The notes under the pieces are model-generated. The model ran no database searches. It was given only the letters and a program-made list of their open reading frames with translations, and was not told the origin of the DNA. A program made the translations under genes and the position numbers. A DNA stretch of 64,000 bases from an uncultured Gammaproteobacteria bacterium (GTDB taxonomy: Bacteria; Pseudomonadota; Gammaproteobacteria; Enterobacterales; Psychrobiaceae), in assembly GCA_937139475.1 (NCBI GenBank), contig CAKZQF010000223.1:1-64000 (forward strand). Reading direction: 5' to 3'. Positions 7,873 to 16,017 of the stretch are shown here, piece after piece. The stretch's first letter is position 1. Every line of letters starts with the position of its first letter.

Positions 7873-7890
7873 ATTGTAACAATATTGTAA
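7873..7890. promoter_or_regulatory. ATTGTAA direct repeats in the divergent intergenic region
   Basis: ATTGTAA occurs at 7873-7879 and 7884-7890, exactly 11 bp (one helical turn) apart, and the middle forms the palindrome ACAATATTGT. It lies in the 196-base gap between the divergent transporter and ribbon-helix-helix genes. This geometry suits a ribbon-helix-helix or similar dimeric repressor, and autoregulation by the neighbouring gene is plausible. Confidence 0.4.
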
Positions 7891-7981
7891 TTAACTTTTT
7901 AGTTTCAATTCCTGATGAATAACTTTGTTAGCTTCTCCTAATGATAAAACGTTATAATCAAATGATAATAACCATTAACGA

Positions 7982-8167
7982 GTGACAGACATGGAAAATA
8001 GAACTGCTAGATTGACGATTTTAATAGACCCAAAAAAGAAAAAGGCCTTAGAGGAACTTTGTGCGCTAGAAGATATGAATTCATCTCAAAAGGTAAGGCA
8101 ATTGATACGTGAGTATATTGAATCTAAGCTCGGTGACGATTGGCGTGAAAAGGTGCTTTCGGAATAA
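7982..8167 (+). CDS. Ribbon-helix-helix (CopG/Arc-like) regulator
   Basis: A 61-residue protein: a short N-terminal strand RLTILIDPKKKKALEELC, a turn at MNSSQ, and a second helix KVRQLIREYIESKL, the pattern of ribbon-helix-helix DNA-binding proteins. GTG at 7982 and ATG at 7991 are both possible; neither has a strong ribosome site. No toxin gene follows it, since the next gene is dgkA, so it is more likely a plain transcription regulator than an antitoxin. The nearby 11-bp-spaced repeats at 7873-7890 are a candidate target. Confidence 0.7.
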   Translation: MTDMENRTARLTILIDPKKKKALEELCALEDMNSSQKVRQLIREYIESKLGDDWREKVLSE

Positions 8168-8196
8168 AACGAAGAATAGGGAGTTATTAGGTTGCA

Positions 8197-8568
8197 ATGA
8201 CTAGCGAATTAGGATTCACCAAAACACGTGGATTAAAACGTGTTTATTTAGCCTTTGGCAACTCAGTCAGGGCATTGAAGTGGCTGGTAAAAAATGAAGC
8301 TGCTTTTAGGCAAGAGTTATTGCTATTAATAGCCTGTATTCCCATAACGTTTGTTTTTGAGATTACCGCCTCTGAGCGCTTAATATTGCTGACATCTGTG
8401 GTATTTATTATTTTTACTGAAATCGTAAATACCGCAATTGAAGTCGTTGTCGATAGAGTAGGAAAAGAAATCCATCCGCTGTCAGGATTAGCAAAAGATT
8501 TGGGATCTGCTGCTGTCATGATTAGCTTTATTATAGCGGTTTTAATTTGGTTAATCGTATTGATTTAA
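8197..8568 (+). CDS. dgkA: Diacylglycerol kinase (DgkA type)
   Basis: A 123-residue integral membrane kinase with three helices that phosphorylates diacylglycerol to phosphatidic acid. The family hallmarks are present: NEAAFRQELLL near residue 32, and EIVNTAIEVVVDRVG...HPLSGLAKDLGSAAVMI, which contains the catalytic Glu and Asn and the metal-binding Glu. DgkA recycles diacylglycerol released when phosphatidylglycerol or phosphatidylethanolamine headgroups are transferred to envelope glycans. An LTA-synthase-like headgroup transferase is encoded 0.8 kb downstream, which gives it a clear local partner. It follows the ribbon-helix-helix gene by 29 bases. Confidence 0.93.
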   Translation: MTSELGFTKTRGLKRVYLAFGNSVRALKWLVKNEAAFRQELLLLIACIPITFVFEITASERLILLTSVVFIIFTEIVNTAIEVVVDRVGKEIHPLSGLAKDLGSAAVMISFIIAVLIWLIVLI

Positions 8569-8577
8569 TATTTTCTG

Positions 8578-8594
8578 CTTAAGGTTACCTTAAG
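8578..8594 (+). promoter_or_regulatory. PmrA/BasR-like box 1 (cytochrome c promoter)
   Basis: CTTAAG-GTTAC-CTTAAG, a perfect 6-5-6 direct repeat of the PmrA/BasR consensus. Ten bases after it stands TATAAA (8605-8610), a good -10 hexamer. The cytochrome c start lies 42 bases beyond the box. Confidence 0.7.
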
Positions 8595-8636
8595 GTTTTA
8601 GCACTATAAATTGATTTAAAAATTTTGGAGTACTCT

Positions 8637-8936
8637 ATGAAATCTCAATTAATATGTTCTTTGATTTTATCTTTACTAGCGTTTGGAGCTTCAGCTAATC
8701 CGAATGCTGCTGAGCAAAAGGCTGCCGCTTGTGCAGCCTGTCATGGTGCGACAGGGGTTTCTGCTGTGCCTATGTATCCTAATTTAGCAAGCCAAAAGGC
8801 CGCATACCTTGAAAAGCAGCTCAAAGCCTTCAAGAGTGGCGATAGAGCAGATCCAACAATGAACGCGATGGCAAAAAGCTTATCAGATGCTGACATTAAG
8901 TTGCTCGCGGAATATTTTTCAACGATGAAACGTTAA
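8637..8936 (+). CDS. Small periplasmic c-type cytochrome
   Basis: A 99-residue class I cytochrome c starting at the ATG that has TTGGAG six bases upstream; an in-frame TTG at 8625 overlaps that ribosome site and is rejected. It has a signal peptide (MKSQLICSLILSLLAFGASA), one haem-attachment motif CAACH, and the later methionine-containing segment AVPMYPNLASQ, followed by DPTMNAMAKSLSDADIKLLAEYF. This is the cytochrome c4/c5-like small monohaem type, an electron carrier in the periplasm. Its promoter carries the PmrA-like box at 8578-8594, so it should respond to the island two-component system. Its redox partner is not obvious; a cytochrome b561 is encoded nearby. Confidence 0.9.
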   Translation: MKSQLICSLILSLLAFGASANPNAAEQKAAACAACHGATGVSAVPMYPNLASQKAAYLEKQLKAFKSGDRADPTMNAMAKSLSDADIKLLAEYFSTMKR

Positions 8937-8977
8937 TTTAACGCGTTTCTTCAATTAATAGACAGCCAAGCAAGCTT

Positions 8978-9274
8978 ATGATCCCCAAAGTACATATATT
9001 ATGGTTTTCAACGTTTTCAATTGTCACTTCCATAATATCGATGTACCGCTTCTATATCCTAAATTCCAAAAAGCTACCTGCAACACATACCTTTAGTTTA
9101 CTGATGAGTGTCGCGGTTGGAGGAAATACGGCTTTCTTTTGCTTCCTCGCCTTTATTAATAAAGGCGAGATCGCTATTTATTTGTTAACTTTTGCATTTA
9201 GTTTTATCACGATCCCCTTATTTTTGTCTTTCTTCTATTGGTTACTCCCCAAATCATCTAACAAAAAGGGATAG
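8978..9274 (+). CDS. Small membrane protein of unknown function
   Basis: A 98-residue hydrophobic protein with three predicted membrane helices (about 7-25, 38-60, 67-90) and a basic C-terminus KSSNKKG. It lies between the cytochrome c and the LTA-synthase-like gene; the PmrA-like box for the latter begins at the base right after its stop codon. The helix pattern resembles DUF1294-like small membrane proteins, but no signature supports that. I do not recognise a family; the coding call rests on a clean open frame and membrane periodicity. Confidence 0.5.
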   Translation: MIPKVHILWFSTFSIVTSIISMYRFYILNSKKLPATHTFSLLMSVAVGGNTAFFCFLAFINKGEIAIYLLTFAFSFITIPLFLSFFYWLLPKSSNKKG

Positions 9275-9291
9275 CTTAAGCTTTTCTTAAG
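9275..9291 (+). promoter_or_regulatory. PmrA/BasR-like box 2 (LTA-synthase-like gene promoter)
   Basis: CTTAAG-CTTTT-CTTAAG, a perfect 6-5-6 repeat. Ten bases beyond it is TAGCTT, a weak -10-like hexamer in the same position as at box 1. The gene start is 49 bases beyond the box. Confidence 0.68.
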
Positions 9292-9340
9292 GTTTATCAC
9301 GTAGCTTTACTACTACATACAAACTAGTGGTAAATAGCCA

Positions 9341-11314
9341 GTGTTAAACCAACTAAAATTACTTACAGCACCATTAATCACATTTTGCCTATTTATATTG
9401 GCAACATTAAGTATATTTAGGCTCGGCTTTACTCTTTGGCAACTAGATCATTTTACTAGTTATCAAGATATAGCCATGACTATTACTAGTGGTTTCAGGA
9501 TTGACTTAAGCAGTATCGGTTATTTGCTTATATTGCCCGTGCTTACTCATAGCGTTTCACTGCATCTTCCAAAATTTAATAAGTACTTTCGTATTATTTT
9601 TATGGCGTACTTCTTAATTATTCTTTCCGCTATTTTTTTACTCGAATTGGCAACCCCTGCGTTTATAAATGAATATGGACTAAGACCTAATCGACTATTT
9701 ATTGAATACCTCATATACCCTAAAGAGGTAGCCCAAATGTTAGTTAATGGGCACTGGGAGATGTTAGCTGTAGTGTTTACGGCAATAATACTTATTTCTC
9801 ATTTTATTATTTTCCCTCTAGCTAAAAAGCTTGCCAATGATTTCACGTTGGAAACAAAGCTTTCATCATTATCAAAAGTGAGCACATCTATTTTAATCAT
9901 ATTGATATCAGCAGCTTTTGCTAGAGGTACATTTGACCATCGTCCAATAAACCCTTCCTTCGTCTATTTCTCAACCGATCCGTTAGTCAACTCACTTACG
10001 CTAAATTCTAGCTACAGTGTTGCCCATGCCATTAAAGCAACCGGAAATAAAAAAAGTGCAGCAAAAATATATGGCAAAATGGATGAAGATAAAGTGATTT
10101 CAATCGTGAAAAATGAAACGGGCTTAAAGACGGAAAATTTCTACAACGAAAGCAAACCGACTCAAGCTATTCGTCAGCCAACTTATCACGGTAAGCCAAA
10201 AAACCTAGTCATAATCTTAGAAGAAAGTTTGGGCGCACAATATGTGTCAGAACTGGGCGGGCTTGAACTAACACCGAACATCGATAAGTTATATAACGAA
10301 GGTTGGGGGTTTAAACAACTATACGCCACTGGCACACGCTCGGTAAGAGGTGTTGAAGCCATTATCACAGGCTTTACCCCAACACCAGCACGTGCTGTGG
10401 TAAAACTAGACAAGTCACAAAAGAATTTCTTTACCATTGCCAATCTGCTTAAAGATAACGGTTATAACACACAATTTATTTATGGCGGAGAAAGCCATTT
10501 CGACAACATGAAAAGCTTTTTCTTAGGCAATGGATTTACCGATATAGTCGATTTTGACGATATTGAAGAGCCTGCTTTTGTTGGTTCATGGGGAGCGAGT
10601 GATGAAGATCTTTTTAAACAAACAGATAAAGAATTGCTAAAACTTCATGAACAGGGAAAGCCATTTTTTAGCTTTATTTTTAGCTCTAGCAATCATGATC
10701 CGTTTGAAATTCCCGAAGGTGTTGTTACGCCAATTAGCTACACTCACAAGCAACTTAATGAATACGGCGAAAAAGAACTACTTAGACATCAGGCAATCCA
10801 ATATGCTGATTATGCTTTAGGTGAGTTTATTGGTAAGGCGAAATCACAACCCTATTGGCAGGATACCGTTTTTTTAATTGTGGCTGATCACGATGCAAGA
10901 GTTATTGGTAAAAACTTGGTGCCCATTAACAACTTTCATATACCTGCTGTAATCTTAAATAGTACACACTTACCGACTAAAGATACCCGGATTGTCAGCC
11001 AAATTGATTTAGCTCCCACAGTATTATCTTTAGTAGGAGTTGCAAACGACTCGCCAATGATAGGACAAGACTTAAACAATGAGAATATTAATCAACGAGC
11101 CATAATGCAATACGCAAGTAATTTCGCCTACCTTACAGAGGCAGGTGCAACAATCTTACGCCCCGACAAACCTGCCTTAGGATTCAGTTATGACCCTACT
11201 TCAATGTCATTACAGCCTAGACAAAGTTCTGTTCAAGAAAACGAAACAGCACTTGCACATGCGCTTTGGGGTAGCATGGCTCTCAAAAACAATTGGTTCT
11301 CTTATAATAATTAA
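9341..11314 (+). CDS. LTA-synthase-family (sulfatase-fold) phospholipid headgroup transferase
   Basis: A 657-residue inner-membrane enzyme with five N-terminal helices (to about residue 195) and a periplasmic alkaline-phosphatase-fold domain from about 285. Active-site features: LVIILEESLGAQYV with the metal-binding Glu, GTRSVRG with the likely nucleophile T332, FIYGGESHFDN, NHDPFEIPEG and VADHDARV. The family transfers phosphoglycerol or phosphoethanolamine from phospholipids onto glycans or lipids and releases diacylglycerol, which the nearby DgkA would recycle. Start is GTG. The PmrA-like box upstream recalls EptA, a PmrA-controlled enzyme of the same superfamily. The acceptor is unknown; OpgB-like glucan or surface polysaccharide modification are possible. 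Confidence 0.87.
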   Translation: MLNQLKLLTAPLITFCLFILATLSIFRLGFTLWQLDHFTSYQDIAMTITSGFRIDLSSIGYLLILPVLTHSVSLHLPKFNKYFRIIFMAYFLIILSAIFLLELATPAFINEYGLRPNRLFIEYLIYPKEVAQMLVNGHWEMLAVVFTAIILISHFIIFPLAKKLANDFTLETKLSSLSKVSTSILIILISAAFARGTFDHRPINPSFVYFSTDPLVNSLTLNSSYSVAHAIKATGNKKSAAKIYGKMDEDKVISIVKNETGLKTENFYNESKPTQAIRQPTYHGKPKNLVIILEESLGAQYVSELGGLELTPNIDKLYNEGWGFKQLYATGTRSVRGVEAIITGFTPTPARAVVKLDKSQKNFFTIANLLKDNGYNTQFIYGGESHFDNMKSFFLGNGFTDIVDFDDIEEPAFVGSWGASDEDLFKQTDKELLKLHEQGKPFFSFIFSSSNHDPFEIPEGVVTPISYTHKQLNEYGEKELLRHQAIQYADYALGEFIGKAKSQPYWQDTVFLIVADHDARVIGKNLVPINNFHIPAVILNSTHLPTKDTRIVSQIDLAPTVLSLVGVANDSPMIGQDLNNENINQRAIMQYASNFAYLTEAGATILRPDKPALGFSYDPTSMSLQPRQSSVQENETALAHALWGSMALKNNWFSYNN

Positions 11315-11470
11315 CCAATCAATGTTGATTTGGTACATTTGCCCTATGCTTATTAATCACATGCCCGATGAAAAATCTTTAAATAATCATTAACATTAAT
11401 CGTGGGGTAAGAAAACAAATAGATCAAGCAACCTATTAACCATTGCATGTACCCCAAAAGGAGAAATGTA

Positions 11471-12187
11471 ATGAATAAAACTAAAACGCTTACTTATGTG
11501 TGGCCTAGAAGCGTCAGGCTTTTTCATTGGATAAACGTCACCACAATTAGTTTACTGATAGTGATTGGCTTAATCATCTTTAATAGTAAAACACTTGGCG
11601 TGACGGTAGACGCCAAAATATTACTTAAAACCATACATGTTTTGATTGGTTATGTTTTTGCCATCAACCTAATTATTCGGTTCGTCATGGGCTTTATAGG
11701 CTCGTCGAATGAAAAATGGTCGCACACTCTGCCATTTATGAAAGGGTATAAAAAAGAACTCACAGAGTTCAAACGATCTCCAAAACAAGCTTACACAGGC
11801 CATAACCCGCTAGGCAAGCTCATGGTACTAGCCTTGCTGATTGCAATGATAATTCAAATGGCGACGGGGTTAATATTAGCAGGGACTGACATCTACTACC
11901 CACCATTAGGGCAACACTTCGCTAAAAGCATTGCAGTAGACGAGACTCAACTTGACGCAATCAAACCTTATTCAAAGGTTAACGTTGACGATGAACGTTA
12001 TAAGCAACTTAGAGAATTTCGTTCTCCTATTATTACAACTCATGTATACGCATTTTATGCCCTATTAGTGCTAATTCCATTGCATATTCTAGGTGTTATC
12101 ATTGGAGAGCGACGAGAACAGTCTGGATTGGTTTCTGCAATGATTAATGGATATAAGTTTTTACCGAAAGATTCGAATAACAGTTAA
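11471..12187 (+). CDS. Cytochrome b561-type membrane protein
   Basis: A 238-residue protein starting at the ATG preceded by AAAAGGAG seven bases upstream; a longer in-frame start at 11447 overlaps that site. It has four membrane helices with the haem-ligating His pattern of the cytochrome b561/Ni-Fe hydrogenase b family: WPRSVRLFHWINV in helix 1, KTIHVLIGYVFAIN in helix 2, and TTHVYAFYALLVLIPLHILGVI in helix 4. Such proteins pass electrons between the quinone pool and periplasmic c-type cytochromes; the cytochrome c at 8637 is a candidate partner. An insert of about 25 residues with Tyr and Asp precedes the last helix. The upstream region has only a degenerate PmrA-like repeat. Confidence 0.85.
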   Translation: MNKTKTLTYVWPRSVRLFHWINVTTISLLIVIGLIIFNSKTLGVTVDAKILLKTIHVLIGYVFAINLIIRFVMGFIGSSNEKWSHTLPFMKGYKKELTEFKRSPKQAYTGHNPLGKLMVLALLIAMIIQMATGLILAGTDIYYPPLGQHFAKSIAVDETQLDAIKPYSKVNVDDERYKQLREFRSPIITTHVYAFYALLVLIPLHILGVIIGERREQSGLVSAMINGYKFLPKDSNNS

Positions 12188-12199
12188 GCTTAATTTAAG
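12183..12199 (+). promoter_or_regulatory. PmrA/BasR-like box 3 (SpoIIAA-like operon promoter)
   Basis: GTTAAG-CTTAA-TTTAAG: one base off consensus in each half, the TTAA cores exactly 11 bp apart. It overlaps the last codons of the cytochrome b561 gene. Ten bases after it comes TAGGCT, and TATAAA is at 12215-12220. It lies 74 bases before the SpoIIAA-like gene. Confidence 0.5.
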
Positions 12200-12273
12200 C
12201 TTCTTGGTTTAGGCTATAAATATAACAGGCATAATGAAGTCTTTCGTTGCAAAGTGTTCATAAGGAAAGCGAT

Positions 12274-12636
12274 ATGTTAAAAGTAGAAATATTAGAGGCA
12301 TCTAACACAGTGTTACTGCGACCAACCGACAAGCTAACGCAAGCAGATTTTGAAGCGGCGGCTAGAATCATAGATCCATATATTGAAAATAATGGTAAGC
12401 TCAATGGCATTATCATTAATGTCAAAACGTTCCCTTTATGGGACTCCTTTTCAGCATTTATTTCACATTTAAAGTTTGTCGGTGATCATCATAAAAAGAT
12501 CAGCCATGTCGCAATTGTGACAGATTCTGCAATAGGTTTGATTGGCGAGCATATAGCAAGTCATTTCGTAGCCGCAGAAATAAAACACTTTTCATTTGAC
12601 GAATTGGATAAAGCAATAACATGGGCTTCTCATTAA
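12274..12636 (+). CDS. SpoIIAA-like (STAS-fold) protein
   Basis: A 120-residue cytoplasmic protein matching the SpoIIAA-like family: an N-terminal strand MLKVEILEASNTVLLRPTDKL, a helix TQADFEAAARIIDPYI, a strand GIIINVKTFPLWDSFSAFISHLKF, then HVAIVTDSAIGLIGEHIASHFVAAEIKHF. The conserved W-x-S-x-x-A-F segment is typical. The start is the ATG after AAGGAAA; a TTG nine codons upstream is less likely. The family is common beside stress and envelope genes and its biochemical role is unknown. It is followed by the glutamate synthase-like gene after 52 bases, and a PmrA-like box lies upstream. Confidence 0.82.
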   Translation: MLKVEILEASNTVLLRPTDKLTQADFEAAARIIDPYIENNGKLNGIIINVKTFPLWDSFSAFISHLKFVGDHHKKISHVAIVTDSAIGLIGEHIASHFVAAEIKHFSFDELDKAITWASH

Positions 12637-12688
12637 ACGCCTAAACATGGTAAAAGCGGCTATGTAGAAAGTACTTTATTGGATAAAT

Positions 12689-14266
12689 ATGAAAATACGC
12701 CATTTCATAATAACTATAACTGTTGGGGTTAACTTAGTTTTTTACCTCGTCGGTTGGTATTGGTTACTTTGGTTTTCAGTGGCAGTTTTACTATTAGCTA
12801 TTTATGATGTTTTGCAAAAACAGCACACCATATTAAATATCTACCCAGTTATCGGACATCTACGTTATCTATTTGAAAGTATAAGGCCAGAGATTCAGCA
12901 ATATTTTGTTGAGTCCAACATCAATGGACGGCCTTTTAACCGTGAATATCGCTCACTTGTTTACCAGCGAGCAAAGGGAGAAACAGATACTCGCCCTTTC
13001 GGTACACAATTTGATGTTTATCGTTCAAGCTATGAATGGATTAACCACTCTCTTGCTCCAACTAAAGTTGCACCTCAAAACTTAAAGGTAAAATTTGGCA
13101 ACAGTGCCTGCTTAAAACCTTATATTGCATCCCCGCTGAATATTTCAGCGATGAGCTATGGAGCATTAAGTAAAAATGCGATTATGGCGCTTAATAAAGG
13201 AGCACAAGAAGGTGGCTTCGCCCACAATACCGGAGAAGGAGGACTAAGCCCATATCACTTAAAATACGGTGGCGACCTTATTTGGCAAATAGGTACTGGC
13301 TATTTCGGTTGTCGAAATGAGCAAGGGTGTTTTGATGAGAAACAGTTCGCAGAAAAAGCTACGTTAGATGCAGTAAAAATGATTGAGGTGAAGTTATCAC
13401 AAGGAGCTAAACCCGGACATGGTGGGATTTTACCTTCGGCAAAGCTCACTAAAGAGATCGCTGACATTAGAAATGTGCCGCTAGGAGAAGATGTAATCTC
13501 CCCAGCAGCACACTCTGCCTTTTCATCGCCCAAAGAGTTACTCCAGTTTATTGATAAATTAAGAAAACTTTCTGGTGGCAAACCTGTTGGTTTTAAACTC
13601 TGTCTAGGCTCTAAAATAGAGTTTTTTGCTATTGCTAAAGCAATTGCGGAAACCAATATTACTCCTGATTTCATCACAATCGATGGCTCTGAAGGTGGAA
13701 CTGGTGCCGCACCAATTGAGTTTACCAATGCAGTAGGCACACCACTTATAGATGCAATTATATTTGTTCACGATGTTTTGATCCCATTAGGTATGCGAGA
13801 ACAAGTAAAAATCATTGCTTCAGGTAAAATAATTTCTGCATTTCATATTGCGAAAATTATTGCTTTAGGTGCTGATGCAGTTAATTCCGCACGAGGAATG
13901 ATGTTTGCGCTTGGCTGCATTCAGTCAAGAACCTGCAATACCGACAAATGCCCAACGGGAATCGCTACCCAAGATCCTGCTAGATATAAATTTCTTGATG
14001 TTAATGATAAAAGTAGCCGAGTGAAAAACTATCAAAATGCTACTATTGATCACCTAGCGGAATTAATCGGTGCATGTGGTATTGACACCTTGGACGACTT
14101 ACAACGTGAGCATATCAATAAAAGAAAGAGTAATGGTCAAACAACCAACTACGAGCGGATTTACCCTTCAAAACTTGTAGGGGCATTGTCAAAATATGAA
14201 ACAATACCTCACGAGTGGCTTGAAGATTGGAACAAAGCGTCATCTGATCGTTGGCTTTCAAGCTAA
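12689..14266 (+). CDS. FMN-binding glutamate synthase-like membrane-anchored protein
   Basis: A 525-residue protein with two N-terminal membrane helices (about 4-38), then a domain equivalent to the FMN/3Fe-4S synthase domain of glutamate synthase. Landmarks: ISAMSYGALSKNAIMALNKGA, HNTGEGGLSPYH, GAKPGHGGILPSAKLT, ITIDGSEGGTGAAP, NSARGMMFALGCIQSRTC and the iron-sulfur Cys set C-x5-C-x4-C (CIQSRTCNTDKCPTG). The amidotransferase domain and the beta-subunit site are missing, so it is not a complete glutamate synthase. Family members occur singly in many bacteria with unknown substrate. It is probably cotranscribed with the SpoIIAA-like gene and the DUF1275 gene. Confidence 0.88.
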   Translation: MKIRHFIITITVGVNLVFYLVGWYWLLWFSVAVLLLAIYDVLQKQHTILNIYPVIGHLRYLFESIRPEIQQYFVESNINGRPFNREYRSLVYQRAKGETDTRPFGTQFDVYRSSYEWINHSLAPTKVAPQNLKVKFGNSACLKPYIASPLNISAMSYGALSKNAIMALNKGAQEGGFAHNTGEGGLSPYHLKYGGDLIWQIGTGYFGCRNEQGCFDEKQFAEKATLDAVKMIEVKLSQGAKPGHGGILPSAKLTKEIADIRNVPLGEDVISPAAHSAFSSPKELLQFIDKLRKLSGGKPVGFKLCLGSKIEFFAIAKAIAETNITPDFITIDGSEGGTGAAPIEFTNAVGTPLIDAIIFVHDVLIPLGMREQVKIIASGKIISAFHIAKIIALGADAVNSARGMMFALGCIQSRTCNTDKCPTGIATQDPARYKFLDVNDKSSRVKNYQNATIDHLAELIGACGIDTLDDLQREHINKRKSNGQTTNYERIYPSKLVGALSKYETIPHEWLEDWNKASSDRWLSS

Positions 14267-14299
14267 TAACACAAACAACGTTAAATATCAGGATTGAAA

Positions 14300-14962
14300 T
14301 TGATTAATCAATTACCTAAATGGATTGAACTAGGAGCCGCATTACTTGCCTTTATCGCAGGTTTTATCAATGCGGTAGGATTGCTTAGTTTTGAACATCA
14401 ATCAGTTTCTCACTTATCTGGTACGGCGACACTCGTTGGCATTGCCGCACAAGACGTTAACTTCACATTATTGTTCAAATTAGCCGGAATAATAGTTGCG
14501 TTTGTTATCGGCGCAGTAATAGCGGGTATTTTCATTGATAGCCGTGACCTTAAACTTGGTCGTCATTACGATACTTTACTATTTTTTGAAGCCATACTTA
14601 TACTGCTCGCAATTCACTTTTTAGATAACAATGTGATGTGGGGACAAATGACCCTATCTATGGCCTGCGGCATTCAAAATGCGATGGCGACACGTTATAG
14701 CGGTGCTATCATCAGAACGACGCATTTAACGGGTATTTTTACAGATATTGGGATAATGATTGGCTCTTATTTAAAAGGTGAGGAATTTGATCATAGAAAG
14801 TTTTGGTTGTTTTTTCTTATTGTCATTGGTTTTATTATTGGTGGAGTGATAGCTGCACCGCTATTTACCTTTATAGGTTACCATAGTTTGTATATCCCCT
14901 TCGGCTTGTGCATTTCTTTGGCAGCGCTATATCGATATCATACTCGCAAATTATTACAATAA
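14300..14962 (+). CDS. YoaK/DUF1275-family membrane protein
   Basis: About 220 residues with six membrane helices. Family marks: FIAGFINAVGLLSF, SVSHLSGTATLVGI, MACGIQNAMATRYSGAIIRTTHLTGIFTDIG. DUF1275 proteins are inner-membrane proteins of unknown transport role. Starts are weak: TTG at 14300 has AGGA six bases upstream, whereas the longer TTG at 14294 sits directly on that site. It follows the glutamate synthase-like gene by 33 bases and converges with the gene at 14963-15241, their stop codons abutting. Confidence 0.85.
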   Translation: MINQLPKWIELGAALLAFIAGFINAVGLLSFEHQSVSHLSGTATLVGIAAQDVNFTLLFKLAGIIVAFVIGAVIAGIFIDSRDLKLGRHYDTLLFFEAILILLAIHFLDNNVMWGQMTLSMACGIQNAMATRYSGAIIRTTHLTGIFTDIGIMIGSYLKGEEFDHRKFWLFFLIVIGFIIGGVIAAPLFTFIGYHSLYIPFGLCISLAALYRYHTRKLLQ

Positions 14963-15241
14963 TTACTCATTCATCTTTAAAAAAGGACGTATAAAAACAA
15001 AAGCTAAAAGTGGGATAATTAATGTATCTGCGACAAGCTTCATTGCGAGCGAATCTCCAATAAGTAGATCGACAAGTATCCCTGCAAAAGTTCCAAACAT
15101 TACTGTTAACTCAAATAACATTTCGTGCTTTGAATACGCCTGTTTCAACGTCAGAGCTTTATCTTGATAATGTGCTTTACAAAAAAAGAGCGAAGACATT
15201 ACGGAAACGACTATAGCAAACATTATTACGCTTAAATGCAC
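14963..15241 (-). CDS. Small membrane protein coupled to a diguanylate cyclase
   Basis: A 92-residue protein with three predicted membrane helices (about 3-22, 42-62, 66-85). Its GTG start has a textbook AGGAGG six bases upstream, lying inside the last codons of the GGDEF gene, so the two genes are translationally coupled. No family is recognised. The tight coupling suggests that it is a membrane partner or output of the cyclase, but that is inference. Confidence 0.55.
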   Translation of the reverse strand: MHLSVIMFAIVVSVMSSLFFCKAHYQDKALTLKQAYSKHEMLFELTVMFGTFAGILVDLLIGDSLAMKLVADTLIIPLLAFVFIRPFLKMNE

Positions 15242-15242
15242 T

Positions 15243-15956
15243 TTACACCTCCTTTAAATTTAGCTGTTGCATTATGATTTTCTCCAAGCGTTTACTAGCT
15301 CTTTTATCTTTATACATAAGCCGATCTGCTTCTTCTATTAATTGCCTTTTTGAATTTGATTCCGAGCTATAGGCTACACCAATAGAAATGCTCGCTTTAA
15401 AGTGCAATAGAAAATCATTAGACTTTTGTTTTAAATCTCGAATTAAACCTTTTACAAAAAGGTCTGCCTCACCTTTGTCAGCAAATACTAAAAGTAACGT
15501 AAACTCATCTCCCCCTACTCGAAATGCGAAGTCCATTTTTCTATGCGTAGAATTTACTAAAATATTGGAAAACTCTTGTAGTACCTCATCCCCTTTAGTG
15601 TGCCCAAAATGATCATTAATATATTTAAAATTATCTAAATCAATATAAAGCAAGACTAATTCGCCGTTTGTTCTTTTACAAAGCTCAAACTGCTCGTCAA
15701 GTTGTTCGTCAAAACACTTTCTATTGTAGAGTTTCGTCAATGGATCAATTAGACTCGACTCTTCCAATTTCTTTTCAAACTGCAAAACCTTATTCACGAT
15801 TAACAGTAGCAGTCCGGTAAGGATAATATTAGCTGTCCATACCACGTAGCGATTAAAGTATTCTATTGAATCTATTAACTCGATAAGAGTAGGGATAATG
15901 ACTATTAAATATAGTAATTTTCTTGATACGATTCTTTTTATCAAATTAAACAACAC
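15243..15956 (-). CDS. Membrane-anchored diguanylate cyclase (GGDEF)
   Basis: A 237-residue enzyme that makes cyclic di-GMP from two GTP. Two membrane helices occupy about residues 13-56, leaving almost no periplasmic sensor. The GGDEF domain runs from about 68 to 235 with DPLTKLYNRKCF, IDLDNFKYINDHFGHTKGD, the intact active site GGDEF at 148-152, and the product-inhibition site R139-K-M-D142 exactly five residues before it. It should therefore be active and feedback-inhibited. It is coupled to the small membrane protein downstream. Its upstream gap (15957-16017) is AT-rich with no clear operator. Confidence 0.92.
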   Translation of the reverse strand: MLFNLIKRIVSRKLLYLIVIIPTLIELIDSIEYFNRYVVWTANIILTGLLLLIVNKVLQFEKKLEESSLIDPLTKLYNRKCFDEQLDEQFELCKRTNGELVLLYIDLDNFKYINDHFGHTKGDEVLQEFSNILVNSTHRKMDFAFRVGGDEFTLLLVFADKGEADLFVKGLIRDLKQKSNDFLLHFKASISIGVAYSSESNSKRQLIEEADRLMYKDKRASKRLEKIIMQQLNLKEV

Positions 15957-16017
15957 CTAATAAATAAAAGGATTAAAGCAGAATACCTTAATTTATTAAT
16001 TTTAAAAAAGTTTATAT

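Noticed and set aside
7961..7977. Fur-box-like AATGATAAT with ACCATTA
   Set aside because: One half fits the Fur consensus but the other matches only four of seven positions; too weak to call.
11378..11394. Fifth PmrA-like box (TTTAAA-N5-ATTAAC) before cytochrome b561
   Set aside because: Only the TTAA cores fit; the outer bases do not, and no -10-like hexamer stands 10 bases beyond.
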